NCBI RefSeq assembly: GCF_900129375.1
Contig: NZ_FQVN01000010.1
Location: 94,287 to 158,286, forward strand
Direction of reading: 5' to 3'
From: Streptoalloteichus hindustanus
GTDB taxonomy: Bacteria; Actinomycetota; Actinomycetes; Mycobacteriales; Pseudonocardiaceae
DNA length: 64,000 nt
The notes under the pieces were generated by a model. The model did no database searches, had not been told where the DNA came from, and worked only from the letters and a program-made list of their open reading frames with translations. Made by a program: the position numbers and the translations under genes. Positions 37,217-45,653 of this stretch are shown piece after piece. The stretch's first letter is position 1. Each line of letters opens with the position of its first letter.

Positions 37217-37978
37217 TCACCGCGCACCGGTCAACAGGAGGAACGGGCCGACGCGGTGCTCGTCGACCCACGGCGCGTTCTCGACCAGTTCCGCGTCGAC
37301 CACGTCCCGCGCGTCGGCCGCCAGCGGCCGCTCCTCGGCGACGATCCGGAACCCGGCCTCCTCGAACAGCTCGCGGAAGGTCGCCGTGGACCAGTGCGTG
37401 TCCACGATGTCCATCCACCCGTCGTGCTTGCGGAGCGAGACCGGCACCGGGTCGCCCGAGGCGTAGTGGGTGTGGGGCTCGCCGAACCGAGCGCTGTGCC
37501 GGACGAGGCCGGTCTCGTCGGGGTTCGGCGTGAGCAGGGTGAACCGGCCCCCTGGCCGCAGGACCCGGTGGATCTCGCCGAGGATCGCGCGCAGGTCCGC
37601 ACGCGCCGGGACGCAGACGAACACGAAACAGGAGATCGCCGCGTCGACCGACCCGTCGGCCAGGAACGGCATCCGGTTGGCCACGACCCGGCGCGCCTCG
37701 ACCAGGGGGTTCCCGGTCGCCGCCGCGAGGTCGACCATCTCAGGGGAGGCGTCGACGGCGTGCACCCGCACGCCGAACCGCCGCGCCATCCGGTCCGCGA
37801 CGAGGCCGGGGCCGCAGCCGAAGTCCAGCACCGTGCGCACGTCCGGCCGGCCCAGCCCGGCGGCGCGGAACGCGAACGGGTAGCCGAGCACCCAGCGAAC
37901 CAGGTCGTAGAGCACCACGTAGTCGGCCACGACCTCGGCGGACTCCCACGAGGTCGGCGTCGCGTCCGGTCCCGCCAT
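37217..37978 (-). CDS. Class I SAM-dependent methyltransferase
   Basis: 253 aa. SAM-binding motif I is VLDFGCGPGLVADRMA, motif II HAVDASPEMVD, and motif III around REIHRVLRPGGRFTLLTPNPDETG (Methyltransf_11/25 type). The N-terminal WESAEVVADYVVLYDLVRWVLGYPFAF resembles small-molecule methyltransferases of natural-product pathways, but no biosynthetic cluster is adjacent. Substrate unknown. The TRIC gene is 52 bases downstream on the same strand. Confidence 0.85.
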   Translation of the reverse strand: MAGPDATPTSWESAEVVADYVVLYDLVRWVLGYPFAFRAAGLGRPDVRTVLDFGCGPGLVADRMARRFGVRVHAVDASPEMVDLAAATGNPLVEARRVVANRMPFLADGSVDAAISCFVFVCVPARADLRAILGEIHRVLRPGGRFTLLTPNPDETGLVRHSARFGEPHTHYASGDPVPVSLRKHDGWMDIVDTHWSTATFRELFEEAGFRIVAEERPLAADARDVVDAELVENAPWVDEHRVGPFLLLTGAR

Positions 37979-38170
37979 GGCTCCCCAACCCGTTGGCGCG
38001 TTGGCTCACGGGCGTTTCCCCGTGCCCGGTCGAGGCGGCCGTGACCGGGCGGCACCCGGTCACGGCCGCGTTCCCACCCACCCCAGTCTGCGGGCACCGC
38101 CGGACGGCGCAAGGCGGCTCGGCCGGCTCGGCGGAACGCCGGCCGGCGGGCGCTCCGGCCTCAGCCGGCC

Positions 38171-38254
38171 CAGTTCAGTCGACCCAGTTCAGTCGACCCA
38201 GTTCAACCAGCCCAGCTCAATCGGCCCAGTTCAACCAGCCCAGTCGAAGAAGCC
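38171..38254. repeat. 14-bp tandem repeat at the 3' end of the dehydrogenase gene
   Basis: Five full units of 14 bp (38171-38240), two being identical CAGTTCAGTCGACC and two identical CAGTTCAACCAGCC, flanked by degenerate half-matches on each side. The innermost unit covers the gene's last codons and stop, so the array seems to have grown outward from the gene end. Every unit on the gene strand carries a TGA. Confidence 0.85.
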
Positions 38255-39079
38255 GCGCCCGCTCTTGCGGCCCAGCTCCCCCCTGGCCACCTTGTCGCGC
38301 AGCAGCGCCGGCGGGGTGAACCGCGGACCCAGCTCGCGGGCCAGGTGCTCGGCGATGGCCAGCCGGACGTCCAGGCCGACCAGGTCGGTCAGCCGCAGCG
38401 GACCCATCGGCCACCGGTAGCCCAGCCGCATCCCGGTGTCGATGTCCTCGGCCGAGGCCACCCCCTCCTCCAGCATGCGGATGGCCTCCAGACCCACGGC
38501 GACGCCGAGCCGAGAGGTCGCGAAGCCGGGGCTGTCCCGCACCACGATCACGGTCTTGCCCAGCGCCTCGGCCCAGCCCCGCGTCCGCTCCACGACGGCG
38601 GGGTCGAGCGTGTCGTGCACGACCAGCTCGACGAGCTCCTGCGCCGGGACGGGGTTGAAGAAGTGCATGCCCAGCACCCGGTCGGCCGCGGGGCCGGCGG
38701 CGATCTCGGCGATGGACAGCGAGGAGGTGTTGGAGGCCAGCACGGCGTCCGGGCAGGCCGACGCGGCGTCGGCGAGCACGGCGCGCTTGAGGTCGACGGT
38801 CTCCGGGACCGCCTCGACGACCAGCTCGGCCGCGGCCGGCAGCGCCGCAGCGCCGTCCACAGTGGACAGTCGGGCGAGCAGGTCCTCCGGAGTGGCGTCG
38901 AGCCGGCCGCGGCCGGCGGCCCTGCCCAGGGACGCGGCGACGGCCTCGCGCGCCGCGGCCGCCCGCTCCTGGCCGGCCTCGGCGAGGGTGACCCGCGCGC
39001 CGGCGGCCAGGAGGACGTGGGCGATGCCGGCGCCCATCGTGCCGCCGCCGATCACCGCGGCGGTGGCGGGAGCGGTCAT
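38231..39079 (-). CDS. 3-hydroxyacyl-CoA (3-hydroxybutyryl-CoA) dehydrogenase
   Basis: 282 aa. NAD-binding Rossmann start VIGGGTMGAGIAHVLLAAGARVTLAE, then the catalytic HFFNPVPAQELVELV (His) and VVRDSPGFATSRLG; C-terminal helical domain GYRWPMGPLRLTDLVGLDV. Oxidises (S)-3-hydroxyacyl-CoA in fatty-acid or butanoate metabolism. Upstream EthD gene is 34 bases away on the same strand. The stop lies inside a 14-bp tandem array. Confidence 0.92.
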   Translation of the reverse strand: MTAPATAAVIGGGTMGAGIAHVLLAAGARVTLAEAGQERAAAAREAVAASLGRAAGRGRLDATPEDLLARLSTVDGAAALPAAAELVVEAVPETVDLKRAVLADAASACPDAVLASNTSSLSIAEIAAGPAADRVLGMHFFNPVPAQELVELVVHDTLDPAVVERTRGWAEALGKTVIVVRDSPGFATSRLGVAVGLEAIRMLEEGVASAEDIDTGMRLGYRWPMGPLRLTDLVGLDVRLAIAEHLARELGPRFTPPALLRDKVARGELGRKSGRGFFDWAG

Positions 39080-39113
39080 GCGGCCACCCCGCCGAGCGGG
39101 ACCGGTGCCGCCG

Positions 39114-39440
39114 TCACGCGTTGTCCTCCACGACCTCGGCGGAGAACATGGCCACCAGCTCCATGCCGCCGATCTCGGCGAGGTTCGCCCCGGAGGACTT
39201 CCACTCGTCGGTGGCGAACGCGGCCTTCATCGCGTCCTTGCTCTCGAAGTACAGCTCGGCCATCAGGTAGGGCTCGGTGTCGCCGAGGAAGCCGGGCACG
39301 AACACCCTGGCGACCTTGGCCACCTCGCACCGGACCAGGCCGGGGGTCGCGGTGACCAGGGGCACGTGCTCGCCGAAGTACCGCTCGTCGAACCCGGCGG
39401 CGTCGGCGGGCTTCCGGTACAGGGCGACATACTTGATCAT
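39114..39440 (-). CDS. EthD-domain protein
   Basis: 108 aa from ATG 39440 with GGGAG ahead. The ferredoxin-like EthD fold is readable: MIKYVALYRKPADAAGFDERYF-EHVPL, then GFLGDTEPYLMAELYFES and FATDEW. EthD family proteins act in degradation of ethers or polyketide-like substrates, often as small dimeric enzymes or accessory proteins. Co-transcribed with the 3-hydroxyacyl-CoA dehydrogenase. Specific role unknown. Confidence 0.85.
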   Translation of the reverse strand: MIKYVALYRKPADAAGFDERYFGEHVPLVTATPGLVRCEVAKVARVFVPGFLGDTEPYLMAELYFESKDAMKAAFATDEWKSSGANLAEIGGMELVAMFSAEVVEDNA

Positions 39441-39711
39441 GTGACACTCCCGTCTCGACTCGCTGCCGGACTGTAACAGCGGACGGGAGGCCGGGACAGG
39501 CCCTCGCGGGGGACGTCGCCGCACGTCCCCCGCCAGGTGCGGCCTGTCGTGGACGACCGCCGGGGCTCCCCGCGCGAGCGGAGCGCGGGGAGCCCGGGAC
39601 GCGACTGTGACGCCCGTGCAGGGTCGGCGTCACCGGCCGCGCTCCGCCGGCGCCCTCCGGGGAAGGGGCGGGAAGGCGCCGGAGGCCTTCCCCTTCCGGC
39701 GCACTCAGGCC

Positions 39712-39885
39712 TCAGGCCGGAGCCGGCGGGACCAGCCCCCGCTCCACGGCGCGCGCCAGTCGTCGGGGCACCACCACCCGCCGACCGGAGACGACGACCG
39801 GCACCAGGTCCGGCGCGGCCGCCTTCCACCGCGACCGGCGGTGGCGGGTGTTGCTGCGCGAGGTCCGCCGCTTGGGCACGGCCAT
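39712..39885 (-). CDS. rpmF: Ribosomal protein bL32, zinc-independent paralogue
   Basis: 57 aa, missed by length filters. Starts [20 protein letters not shown], the canonical bL32 N-terminus, and ends GLVPPAPA. No cysteine at all, so the zinc ribbon of the C+ form is absent. The ATG overlaps the bL31 stop by one base (TGATG). Part of the Zur-controlled unit mrf-rpmE-rpmF. Confidence 0.9.
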   Translation of the reverse strand: MAVPKRRTSRSNTRHRRSRWKAAAPDLVPVVVSGRRVVVPRRLARAVERGLVPPAPA

Positions 39886-40139
39886 CAGCGGTCACCGCGC
39901 TTCCCGTAGCGGCGGTGGAACCTCTCCACCCGGCCGGCGGTGTCCATGACCCGCTTCGCGCCCGTCCAGAACGGGTGCGACTCGCTGGTGATGTCGACGA
40001 CGACCAACGGGTAGGTGTTGCCGTCGCTCCACTCCACCGTCCTGTTCGACACGGCGGTCGAGCGGGTGAGGAAGGCCGTGCCCGTCGACGCGTCCTGGAA
40101 GACCACCGGGTGGTAGTCGGGGTGGATTCCTGCCTTCAC
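39885..40139 (-). CDS. rpmE2: Ribosomal protein bL31 type B, zinc-independent
   Basis: 84 aa from GTG 40139 behind GGAGGAGAA. Sequence [33 protein letters not shown], then [26 protein letters not shown] is typical of type B L31. It has no cysteine and so does not need zinc. Its start overlaps the mrf stop (GTGA) and its stop overlaps bL32, giving tight coupling of all three genes. Confidence 0.95.
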   Translation of the reverse strand: MKAGIHPDYHPVVFQDASTGTAFLTRSTAVSNRTVEWSDGNTYPLVVVDITSESHPFWTGAKRVMDTAGRVERFHRRYGKRGDR

Positions 40140-41557
40140 TTCTCCTCCGTCTTCCTGGGGTCCGTCTTCCTGGGGTCCGCCTTCTTGGCGGCCGTGTTCG
40201 TGGGGGCCGTGTTCCAGGGGGCCGTGTCCCGGCCCGGGTCGACGCCGACGCCTTCCCGGTCGCCGTCGCCATCGCTGTCCCGGTCGACGTCCTCGCAGGG
40301 ATCGCTGTGCCACTCGCCGAACGGGTCGGGCCAGCTCCGCCACGCCTCCTCGCCCTCGGCCAGCTCGGCGTCGGTGAGCAGCGCGTGCCGCAGCACGGCG
40401 TCGATCTCGCCGGGGTCGGCGTGGTGGGCGATGACGACGACCTCCTGGTCGCGGTCGCCGTAGTAGGGGTCCCAGCGCAACGCGGCCATCGCCCGCCGCT
40501 GCGGGTCGACGCCCGCCCAGGGGTCGGGTCCGCCGGCGGCCTCCAGCGCGGCGAGCCACGGCCCGGCGTGCCCGACCCGCAGGCCCCCACCGGCCGACTC
40601 CAGCCACAGCGCCACGTCGGGCTGGCTGGCCACCCACACCCGCCCCCTGGCCCGCACGACCCCGTCGAGGAGCACGTCCACGGCCTCGTGCAGGCGCTGG
40701 GGGTGGAACGGACGGCGTTCGGTGAACACCACGGTGGACACGCCGCAGTCCGGGTCCAGCGGGGGCTGTCCCCTGAGCAGCGGGGCGTGGGCGTCGGCGA
40801 GCTCACCGCGCCGCGCGTCGCGGGGGACGCGCGCCAGCAGCGCGGCCAGGTCGAGCCGCGCGAGCGGGACGCGGGGCGCGCCGGGCGCGAGCCGGTCCAG
40901 CACGGCGGCGACGCGCTCCGCGGCCCACGCGTCGGGCGCGGCGCCGGCCAGCACGAGGACGTCGGCGAACTCGACCTGGCCCACGCACACCTGGGCGACG
41001 GTGCGGTCGTCGTCGGCGCTCGCGAGCAGGCCGCGCTCGGCCAGGGTCTCGTCGCCGGTGGCGTCGGCCAGCCAGGTCCCGACGTCCACGACGGTGACCA
41101 CGGCCTCGACGCGGGCGCGCTCCAGCACCGTCTCGCCGTCGACGACCACGTGTCGCAACGCCCAGCACAGGGCCTCCGGCTCCAGCGCCGGGTCGAGGTG
41201 CAGCACGATCCGGTCGACGCCGGGAGTCCGGCTCAGGCGGTGGGTCAGCGGCAACAGGTCCTCGCGCAGCGTGCAGGACACGCAGCCGTGCGCCAGCTCC
41301 AGCACGTGCCACTGGTCGACCGGAAGGCCCGCTCGGGCGGCTGGCCCGGCCGCGCCGTGGTCCGCGCGCGGACCGGAGGCCGCCGGCGTGGGCGCTCCCC
41401 ACCGGACGCGCCGCCGGACGACGCCCTGGGCGACCTCCCGCAGGTCGTGGTGGACGACGGCCGTGCCCGGCAGCCGGAGGAAGGCGCCCGCCACCTCGTC
41501 CAGGACCGCCCCGGCCAGCCCGGCCAGCAGCACGACCGGTGTGCGCTCGTCCGACAC
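40136..41557 (-). CDS. mrf: COG0523-family protein, Mrf-like (zinc-starvation ribosome hibernation)
   Basis: 473 aa from GTG 41557 with AGGGGG ahead. CobW/COG0523 fold: a [13 protein letters not shown] motif near residue 95, a central domain, and a CobW C-terminal domain ([18 protein letters not shown], then [21 protein letters not shown]). The Walker A site is degenerate ([13 protein letters not shown], no GKT), so GTPase activity is doubtful. Context among C- ribosomal genes matches the mycobacterial Mrf, which recruits the hibernation factor Mpy to zinc-free ribosomes. The last ~50 residues are a low-complexity Asp/Lys/Thr tail. Confidence 0.88.
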   Translation of the reverse strand: MSDERTPVVLLAGLAGAVLDEVAGAFLRLPGTAVVHHDLREVAQGVVRRRVRWGAPTPAASGPRADHGAAGPAARAGLPVDQWHVLELAHGCVSCTLREDLLPLTHRLSRTPGVDRIVLHLDPALEPEALCWALRHVVVDGETVLERARVEAVVTVVDVGTWLADATGDETLAERGLLASADDDRTVAQVCVGQVEFADVLVLAGAAPDAWAAERVAAVLDRLAPGAPRVPLARLDLAALLARVPRDARRGELADAHAPLLRGQPPLDPDCGVSTVVFTERRPFHPQRLHEAVDVLLDGVVRARGRVWVASQPDVALWLESAGGGLRVGHAGPWLAALEAAGGPDPWAGVDPQRRAMAALRWDPYYGDRDQEVVVIAHHADPGEIDAVLRHALLTDAELAEGEEAWRSWPDPFGEWHSDPCEDVDRDSDGDGDREGVGVDPGRDTAPWNTAPTNTAAKKADPRKTDPRKTEEK

Positions 41558-41570
41558 GACACCCCCTTGT

Positions 41571-41585
41571 TGAGAACGATTTCCA
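41571..41585 (-). promoter_or_regulatory. Zur-box-like site for the mrf-rpmE2-rpmF unit
   Basis: TGAGAACGATTTCCA, close to the actinobacterial Zur pattern TGAAAATGATTNTCA (two-fold symmetric). It sits 14 bases ahead of the mrf GTG. Confidence 0.65.
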
Positions 41586-41625
41586 TCTTCTGCCGGACGC
41601 ACGCTACCCTCCTCACCGACATTTG

Positions 41626-41640
41626 TGAAAATGATCGTCA
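41626..41640 (+). promoter_or_regulatory. Zur-box-like site for the rpmB-rpmG-rpsN-rpsR unit
   Basis: TGAAAATGATCGTCA, 20 bases ahead of the rpmB GTG. It fits the actinobacterial Zur consensus well, so repression by zinc-loaded Zur is expected. Confidence 0.8.
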
Positions 41641-41660
41641 GTTTCAGTAGAGGAGGGACC

Positions 41661-41897
41661 GTGTCCCAGCGCTGCCAGGTCACCGGCCGCCGGCCGGGCT
41701 TCGGCAAGCGGGTGTCGCACTCCCACACGCGCACCACGCGCCGGTGGCTGCCGAACATCCAGCGACGTCGCTACTGGCTGCCCAGCGAGAACCGCTGGGT
41801 GGTGCTGCGGGTGTCCGTCAAGGGCGTCAGGACCGTCGACCGGCGGGGCGTCGAGGCCGTCGTCGCCGACCTGCGCCGGCGGGGGGAGCGCATCTGA
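41661..41897 (+). CDS. rpmB: Ribosomal protein bL28, C- paralogue
   Basis: 78 aa from GTG 41661 with [30 protein letters not shown] and [11 protein letters not shown] are canonical L28. The CxxC pairs of the zinc-binding form are lost: only one Cys remains, in CQVTG. First gene of the Zur-box operon; its stop overlaps the rpmG start (TGATG). Confidence 0.95.
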   Translation: MSQRCQVTGRRPGFGKRVSHSHTRTTRRWLPNIQRRRYWLPSENRWVVLRVSVKGVRTVDRRGVEAVVADLRRRGERI

Positions 41898-42061
41898 TGG
41901 CCCGCTCCGAGATCCGTCCGGTGATCAAGCTCCGGTCCACCGCCGGCACCGGCTACACGTACGTGACCCGCAAGAACCGGCGCAACGACCCCGACCGGCT
42001 CCGCCTGCGCAAGTACGACCCGGTGGCGCGGCGGCACGTCGAGTTCCGAGAGGAGCGCTGA
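41897..42061 (+). CDS. rpmG: Ribosomal protein bL33, C- paralogue
   Basis: 54 aa: [42 protein letters not shown]. The L33 fold without any of the four zinc cysteines. Translationally coupled to rpmB. Replaces the zinc form when zinc is short. Confidence 0.95.
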   Translation: MARSEIRPVIKLRSTAGTGYTYVTRKNRRNDPDRLRLRKYDPVARRHVEFREER

Positions 42062-42064
42062 GCC

Positions 42065-42370
42065 GTGGCGAAGAAGTCGAAGATCGCGAAGGACCGCCAG
42101 CGCCGCGCGGTGGTCGCCCGGCACGCGGAGCGCAGGGCCGAGCTGAAGGAGATCGTCCGGTCGCCGCGGTCGAGCGCCGACGAGCGGGAGGCCGCCCAAC
42201 GGGCGCTGGGCCGACTGCCGCGCGACGCGAGCCCCACCCGGCTGCGCAACCGCGACGCCGTCGACGGCCGCCCGCGCGGCTACTACCGCGCCTTCGGGCT
42301 CTCCCGGCTGCGCCTCCGGGAGATGGCGCACCGCGGCGAGCTGCCCGGCGTCACGAAGTCGAGCTGGTGA
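42065..42370 (+). CDS. rpsN: Ribosomal protein uS14, C- paralogue
   Basis: 101 aa from GTG 42065. [30 protein letters not shown] and the C-terminal [30 protein letters not shown] are diagnostic. It is the longer, cysteine-free type of S14. It ends in TGA overlapping the RBS of rpsR. Confidence 0.95.
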   Translation: MAKKSKIAKDRQRRAVVARHAERRAELKEIVRSPRSSADEREAAQRALGRLPRDASPTRLRNRDAVDGRPRGYYRAFGLSRLRLREMAHRGELPGVTKSSW

Positions 42371-42378
42371 GGAGGGAC

Positions 42379-42612
42379 ATGAGGCCACCACGCACGCCGC
42401 GGCGGAAGCCGAACCCGCTCCAGCGCGAGGGCGTGACCGAACTGGACTGGAAGGACGTCGGGCTGCTCCGCACGTTCGTCTCCGACCGAGGCAAGATCCG
42501 CTCGCGGCGCGTCACCGGGCTCACGCCCCAGCAGCAGCGCGCCGTCGCCACCGCGATCAGGAACGCGCGGGAGATGGCGTTGTTGCCGTACCCGTCCCGG
42601 GTTCACCGCTGA
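42379..42612 (+). CDS. rpsR: Ribosomal protein bS18, C- paralogue
   Basis: 77 aa from ATG 42379, preceded by GAGGAGGGAC. Sequence [45 protein letters not shown] is S18. No cysteine. Last gene of the operon. Its 3' end overlaps the convergent membrane-protein gene by about 55 bases. Confidence 0.95.
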   Translation: MRPPRTPRRKPNPLQREGVTELDWKDVGLLRTFVSDRGKIRSRRVTGLTPQQQRAVATAIRNAREMALLPYPSRVHR

Positions 42613-43090
42613 CCGGGACGACCGCGTCCGGAACGAGGGGAGCCGCGGCAGCGGCGACCGGCCCCGGGGGTGACGCCGTCCTCGGGGCCGGGAGCCGCTC
42701 GGGAAACCGGGAGCCCGGCGCCGGCGGTGCCGGCCGCGCTGGCGCGAGCCCGTTCCACAACCGACCGAGCCCGGTGCCCAGCAGGGCGGCCGCGAGCAAC
42801 ACCGCGGCCGCCCGCGCCGCCGGGCCGTCGACCGCGATCGCGCCGGCCCGACCGAGCACGAACCCCGCGTGCAGCCCCCAGCACTGGGCGGCGGTGAGCA
42901 CCGCGCCGGGCAGGGTGGTCACGGCGGAGACCGCGAACACCGCGACCGCCAGCGCCGTCAGCCCGAGCAGGGGCGCGCCGGCCGCGCCCGCGGCGACGGC
43001 GGCCGTCGTCGTCAGCACGCCGACGCCGAAGCCCAGCGCGGACCCGTAGCCCCCGGCCAGCCTCGGCAGCGCCGTTCTCTCGCGGACCAT
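42557..43090 (-). CDS. Hypothetical small membrane protein
   Basis: 177 aa with four hydrophobic helices ([82 protein letters not shown]) and a disordered Pro/Ala-rich tail. No family name recognised. It is convergent with rpsR and overlaps it at the 3' end, so the true stop region is constrained by two genes. Codon use is coding-like. Confidence 0.7.
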   Translation of the reverse strand: MVRERTALPRLAGGYGSALGFGVGVLTTTAAVAAGAAGAPLLGLTALAVAVFAVSAVTTLPGAVLTAAQCWGLHAGFVLGRAGAIAVDGPAARAAAVLLAAALLGTGLGRLWNGLAPARPAPPAPGSRFPERLPAPRTASPPGPVAAAAAPLVPDAVVPVSGEPGTGTATTPSPARS

Positions 43091-43235
43091 GGGGGACAGC
43101 GTCCCGTCGGGCGGCGCCCGAACCGCGGGTCATACCGCGGTCTTGACGACCGTTCGGGCAGGTTTGACGCCCTGTTGACGGGGTCGGCCCCGGGGGTCTG
43201 CCGCCCGCCGCGCGGCCTGCGGCAGGATCGAACGG

Positions 43236-43991
43236 GTGATGCCGGCCCAACCCCACCACCAGAGCGTCCCGCCGACACCCGCCGAGCTGGACGCGAACGG
43301 CGTTCCCAGCGCGTTCGGACCCGGCGACAGCGACGCCGCCAGCGCCTTCAGCGCCTTCAGCGCCTTCTACGAGGTGCTGCACCGCCGACGCGACGTGCGC
43401 GCGGAGTTCACCGGCGGCGAGGTGCCCACCGAGGTGCTGCGCCGGATCCTCACCGCGGCGCACGCCGCCCCGAGCGTGGGGCTGTCGCAGCCGTGGGACT
43501 TCCTGGTGGTCAGGGACGAGGCCACCCGCCGGGCCTTCCGCGAGCACGTGCAGGCCGAGCGGTCGGTGTTCGCCGCCCAGCTCGACGCGACCCAGGCCGG
43601 GACGTTCGCCCGGATCAAGATCGAGGGCATCCTGGAGTCCAGCCTCGGCGTGGTGGTCACCTACGACCCCGACCGGGGCTCCCCCGCCGTGCTCGGCCGG
43701 CACGCCATCGCCGACGCCGGCCTGTACTCGGTGTGCCTGGCCATCCAGAACCTGTGGCTGGCGGCCACCGCGGAGGGACTGGGCGTGGGCTGGGTCAGCT
43801 TCTACCGCGAGGACTTCCTGCGCCGGCTGCTGACCATCCCGTCCCGGGTGCGGCCGGTCGCCTGGCTGTGTCTGGGCCCGGTCCGGCAGCTCCACCAGAC
43901 CCCCGACCTGGAGCGGCACGGGTGGCGGAAGCGAATGCCCCTCGATGACGTTGTGCACTATGAGCGGTACGGGCAGCGACCGTCCCGGTAG
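43236..43991 (+). CDS. bluB: 5,6-Dimethylbenzimidazole synthase
   Basis: 251 aa. The BluB flavin-destroying enzyme that makes the lower ligand of vitamin B12 from FMNH2 and O2. Motifs: RRRDVRAEFTGGEVP, AAHAAPSVGLSQPWDFLVV, IKIEGILESSLGVVVTYDP, and IQNLWLAATAEGLGVGWVSFY. GTG/ATG start at 43236/43239. No cobalamin riboswitch or other cob genes are adjacent. The next gene, for a GGDEF protein, overlaps its 3' end. Confidence 0.93.
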   Translation: MMPAQPHHQSVPPTPAELDANGVPSAFGPGDSDAASAFSAFSAFYEVLHRRRDVRAEFTGGEVPTEVLRRILTAAHAAPSVGLSQPWDFLVVRDEATRRAFREHVQAERSVFAAQLDATQAGTFARIKIEGILESSLGVVVTYDPDRGSPAVLGRHAIADAGLYSVCLAIQNLWLAATAEGLGVGWVSFYREDFLRRLLTIPSRVRPVAWLCLGPVRQLHQTPDLERHGWRKRMPLDDVVHYERYGQRPSR

Positions 43992-45603
43992 CCTGTCGCC
44001 AAGCCGCGCGCCCGGCGACGAGGGCCACCCGGGGGCACGCGTCGGGCTAGGGGATCTCGAGGACGCAGTGGAGCACGACGAGCCTCTGATGACGGGCCAC
44101 ATCCCGCGGGAGGACCGCGAGGTGCGCCTGTTGCTGGACTCCGGCCGCGTGCCCGAGGCGAACATGCTGTTCGACGAGGTGGTCGCCCGGGTTCCCAGCG
44201 GCGGGGGCGAGCGCTGGCGCCGCGCCACCGTGCTGGTGCACCGCGCCGTGGTGGCCTGGCGGCTCGGCCGGATCCCGCTCGCGCTGGAGCTGGCCGCCGA
44301 GGGCTGGACCGAGTTCGACACCGCGCGGCCCGAGGGCACCGCCGCGGCGCAGACCATCGGGATGCTCGGCTACCTGCTGGAGAGCATCGGCCACCGGCGC
44401 GCCGCGCAGGACATGATGCGGCTGTCGGTGCGGGTGGCGCGGGACGCCGGCCACCCGCACACCCTCGCGCACTGCCTGCAACGGCTGGGCGGCACGCTGA
44501 ACTTCCGCGCCCTGGACGCCGCGCCCACCGCGGCGCGCCGGCTGTTCGCCGACGCCCGGTCGCTGCTGGAGGAGGGGCTCGGCCTGGTCGACGAGGGCTA
44601 CGTGCACCGCGCGCTGCTGGGCGCCTACGGACGTTCGCTGGCCGGCGTCGGGGAGCTGGACCACGCCGAGCGCGTCGCCAGGGAGGCCATGGCGCTGGCC
44701 CGGCGGGCCGAGGACCGCTGGGGCCTGGCGGTGGGCAACTGGGTGCTGGCCACGGTGCGCCGGGCCCAGGGCGCGCTGCCCGAGGCCCGCACGTTGGGCA
44801 GCCGCGCGGTGGCCGAGGCGGAGCGGATCAACGACGCGGCGCTGCTGCGCCGCTTCTCGCAGGACCTGGCCGACATCTGCGACGAGCTCGGCGACCACGT
44901 GGGCGAGGCGACGGCGCTGCGGCGCACGGTCAGCGCCGGCCGCAAGGCGGTGGAGACCCTGCAGGAGGGCCTGGCCCAGGCGTTGGAGCAGCGCCGGGTG
45001 GCCGTGCAGGCGCAGCGGCTGGCCGTGGCGGCGCAGGAGGCCGCGGCCAGGGACCCGCTCACCGGGCTGGCCAACCGGCTCGGGTTGGAGCGGGCGGCGC
45101 CGCACCTGCTGGAGCGCACCGCGGCGAGGGGCCGGCTGCCGTGGTTGGTGCTGGTCGACGTGGACTGGTTCAAGGGCGTCAACGACGACGCGGGGCACGC
45201 GGCCGGCGACGCCGCCCTGCGCGAGATCGCCCAGTTGCTGCGCCGCGAGTGCCGGTCCGACGACCTGGTCGCCCGGTGGGCCGGCGACGAGTTCGTGGTG
45301 CTGCTGGTCGACGCCAGCGAGGACCGGCAGGACGCGGGGCCCGTGGTGGCGGAGCGGATCAGGGCGGCCGTCGACGACCACGACTGGACGATGATGCTGG
45401 GCAACACCCGGCGGCCCACCGTGAGCATCGGCGTGGCGGCCGGCCCGGCCAAGCTGGACCAGCTCTTCGCCGCCGCCGACATCGCGTTGTACCGGGCCAA
45501 GCGCCACGGCCGGAACCGGGTCGAGGTGCACCCGCCGCTGGGCGACTCCCCCGACACCACCGCGGACGCCTCGCCCGCCACCGAGCACGCCGGCCTCGGC
45601 TGA
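43960..45603 (+). CDS. GGDEF-domain protein with TPR-like N-terminal region
   Basis: About 547 aa from ATG 43960, which lies 32 bases inside bluB. A start at 44089 (MTGHIPRED) is also possible. Residues ~45-330 are helical TPR-like repeats (LLDSGRVPEANMLF, HRALLGAYGRSLAGVGELDHAERVAREAM). A coiled coil (LEQRRVAVQAQRLAVAAQEAAA) links to a GGDEF domain: DPLTGLANRLGLERA, VDVDWFKGVNDDAGH, ARWAGDEFVVLL, VSIGVAAGP. AGDEF is an accepted active-site variant, so it probably makes c-di-GMP. No membrane segment, so it would be cytosolic. Confidence 0.87.
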   Translation: MSGTGSDRPGSLSPSRAPGDEGHPGARVGLGDLEDAVEHDEPLMTGHIPREDREVRLLLDSGRVPEANMLFDEVVARVPSGGGERWRRATVLVHRAVVAWRLGRIPLALELAAEGWTEFDTARPEGTAAAQTIGMLGYLLESIGHRRAAQDMMRLSVRVARDAGHPHTLAHCLQRLGGTLNFRALDAAPTAARRLFADARSLLEEGLGLVDEGYVHRALLGAYGRSLAGVGELDHAERVAREAMALARRAEDRWGLAVGNWVLATVRRAQGALPEARTLGSRAVAEAERINDAALLRRFSQDLADICDELGDHVGEATALRRTVSAGRKAVETLQEGLAQALEQRRVAVQAQRLAVAAQEAAARDPLTGLANRLGLERAAPHLLERTAARGRLPWLVLVDVDWFKGVNDDAGHAAGDAALREIAQLLRRECRSDDLVARWAGDEFVVLLVDASEDRQDAGPVVAERIRAAVDDHDWTMMLGNTRRPTVSIGVAAGPAKLDQLFAAADIALYRAKRHGRNRVEVHPPLGDSPDTTADASPATEHAGLG

Positions 45604-45653
45604 TCTCGGCCCGCCTTCCCGTCTTCGCGCGGCCCGAGGCTCCTCCCGCGTCG

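Noticed and set aside
43092..43235. Cobalamin riboswitch ahead of bluB
   Set aside because: No B12-box-like sequence can be seen in the short leader.
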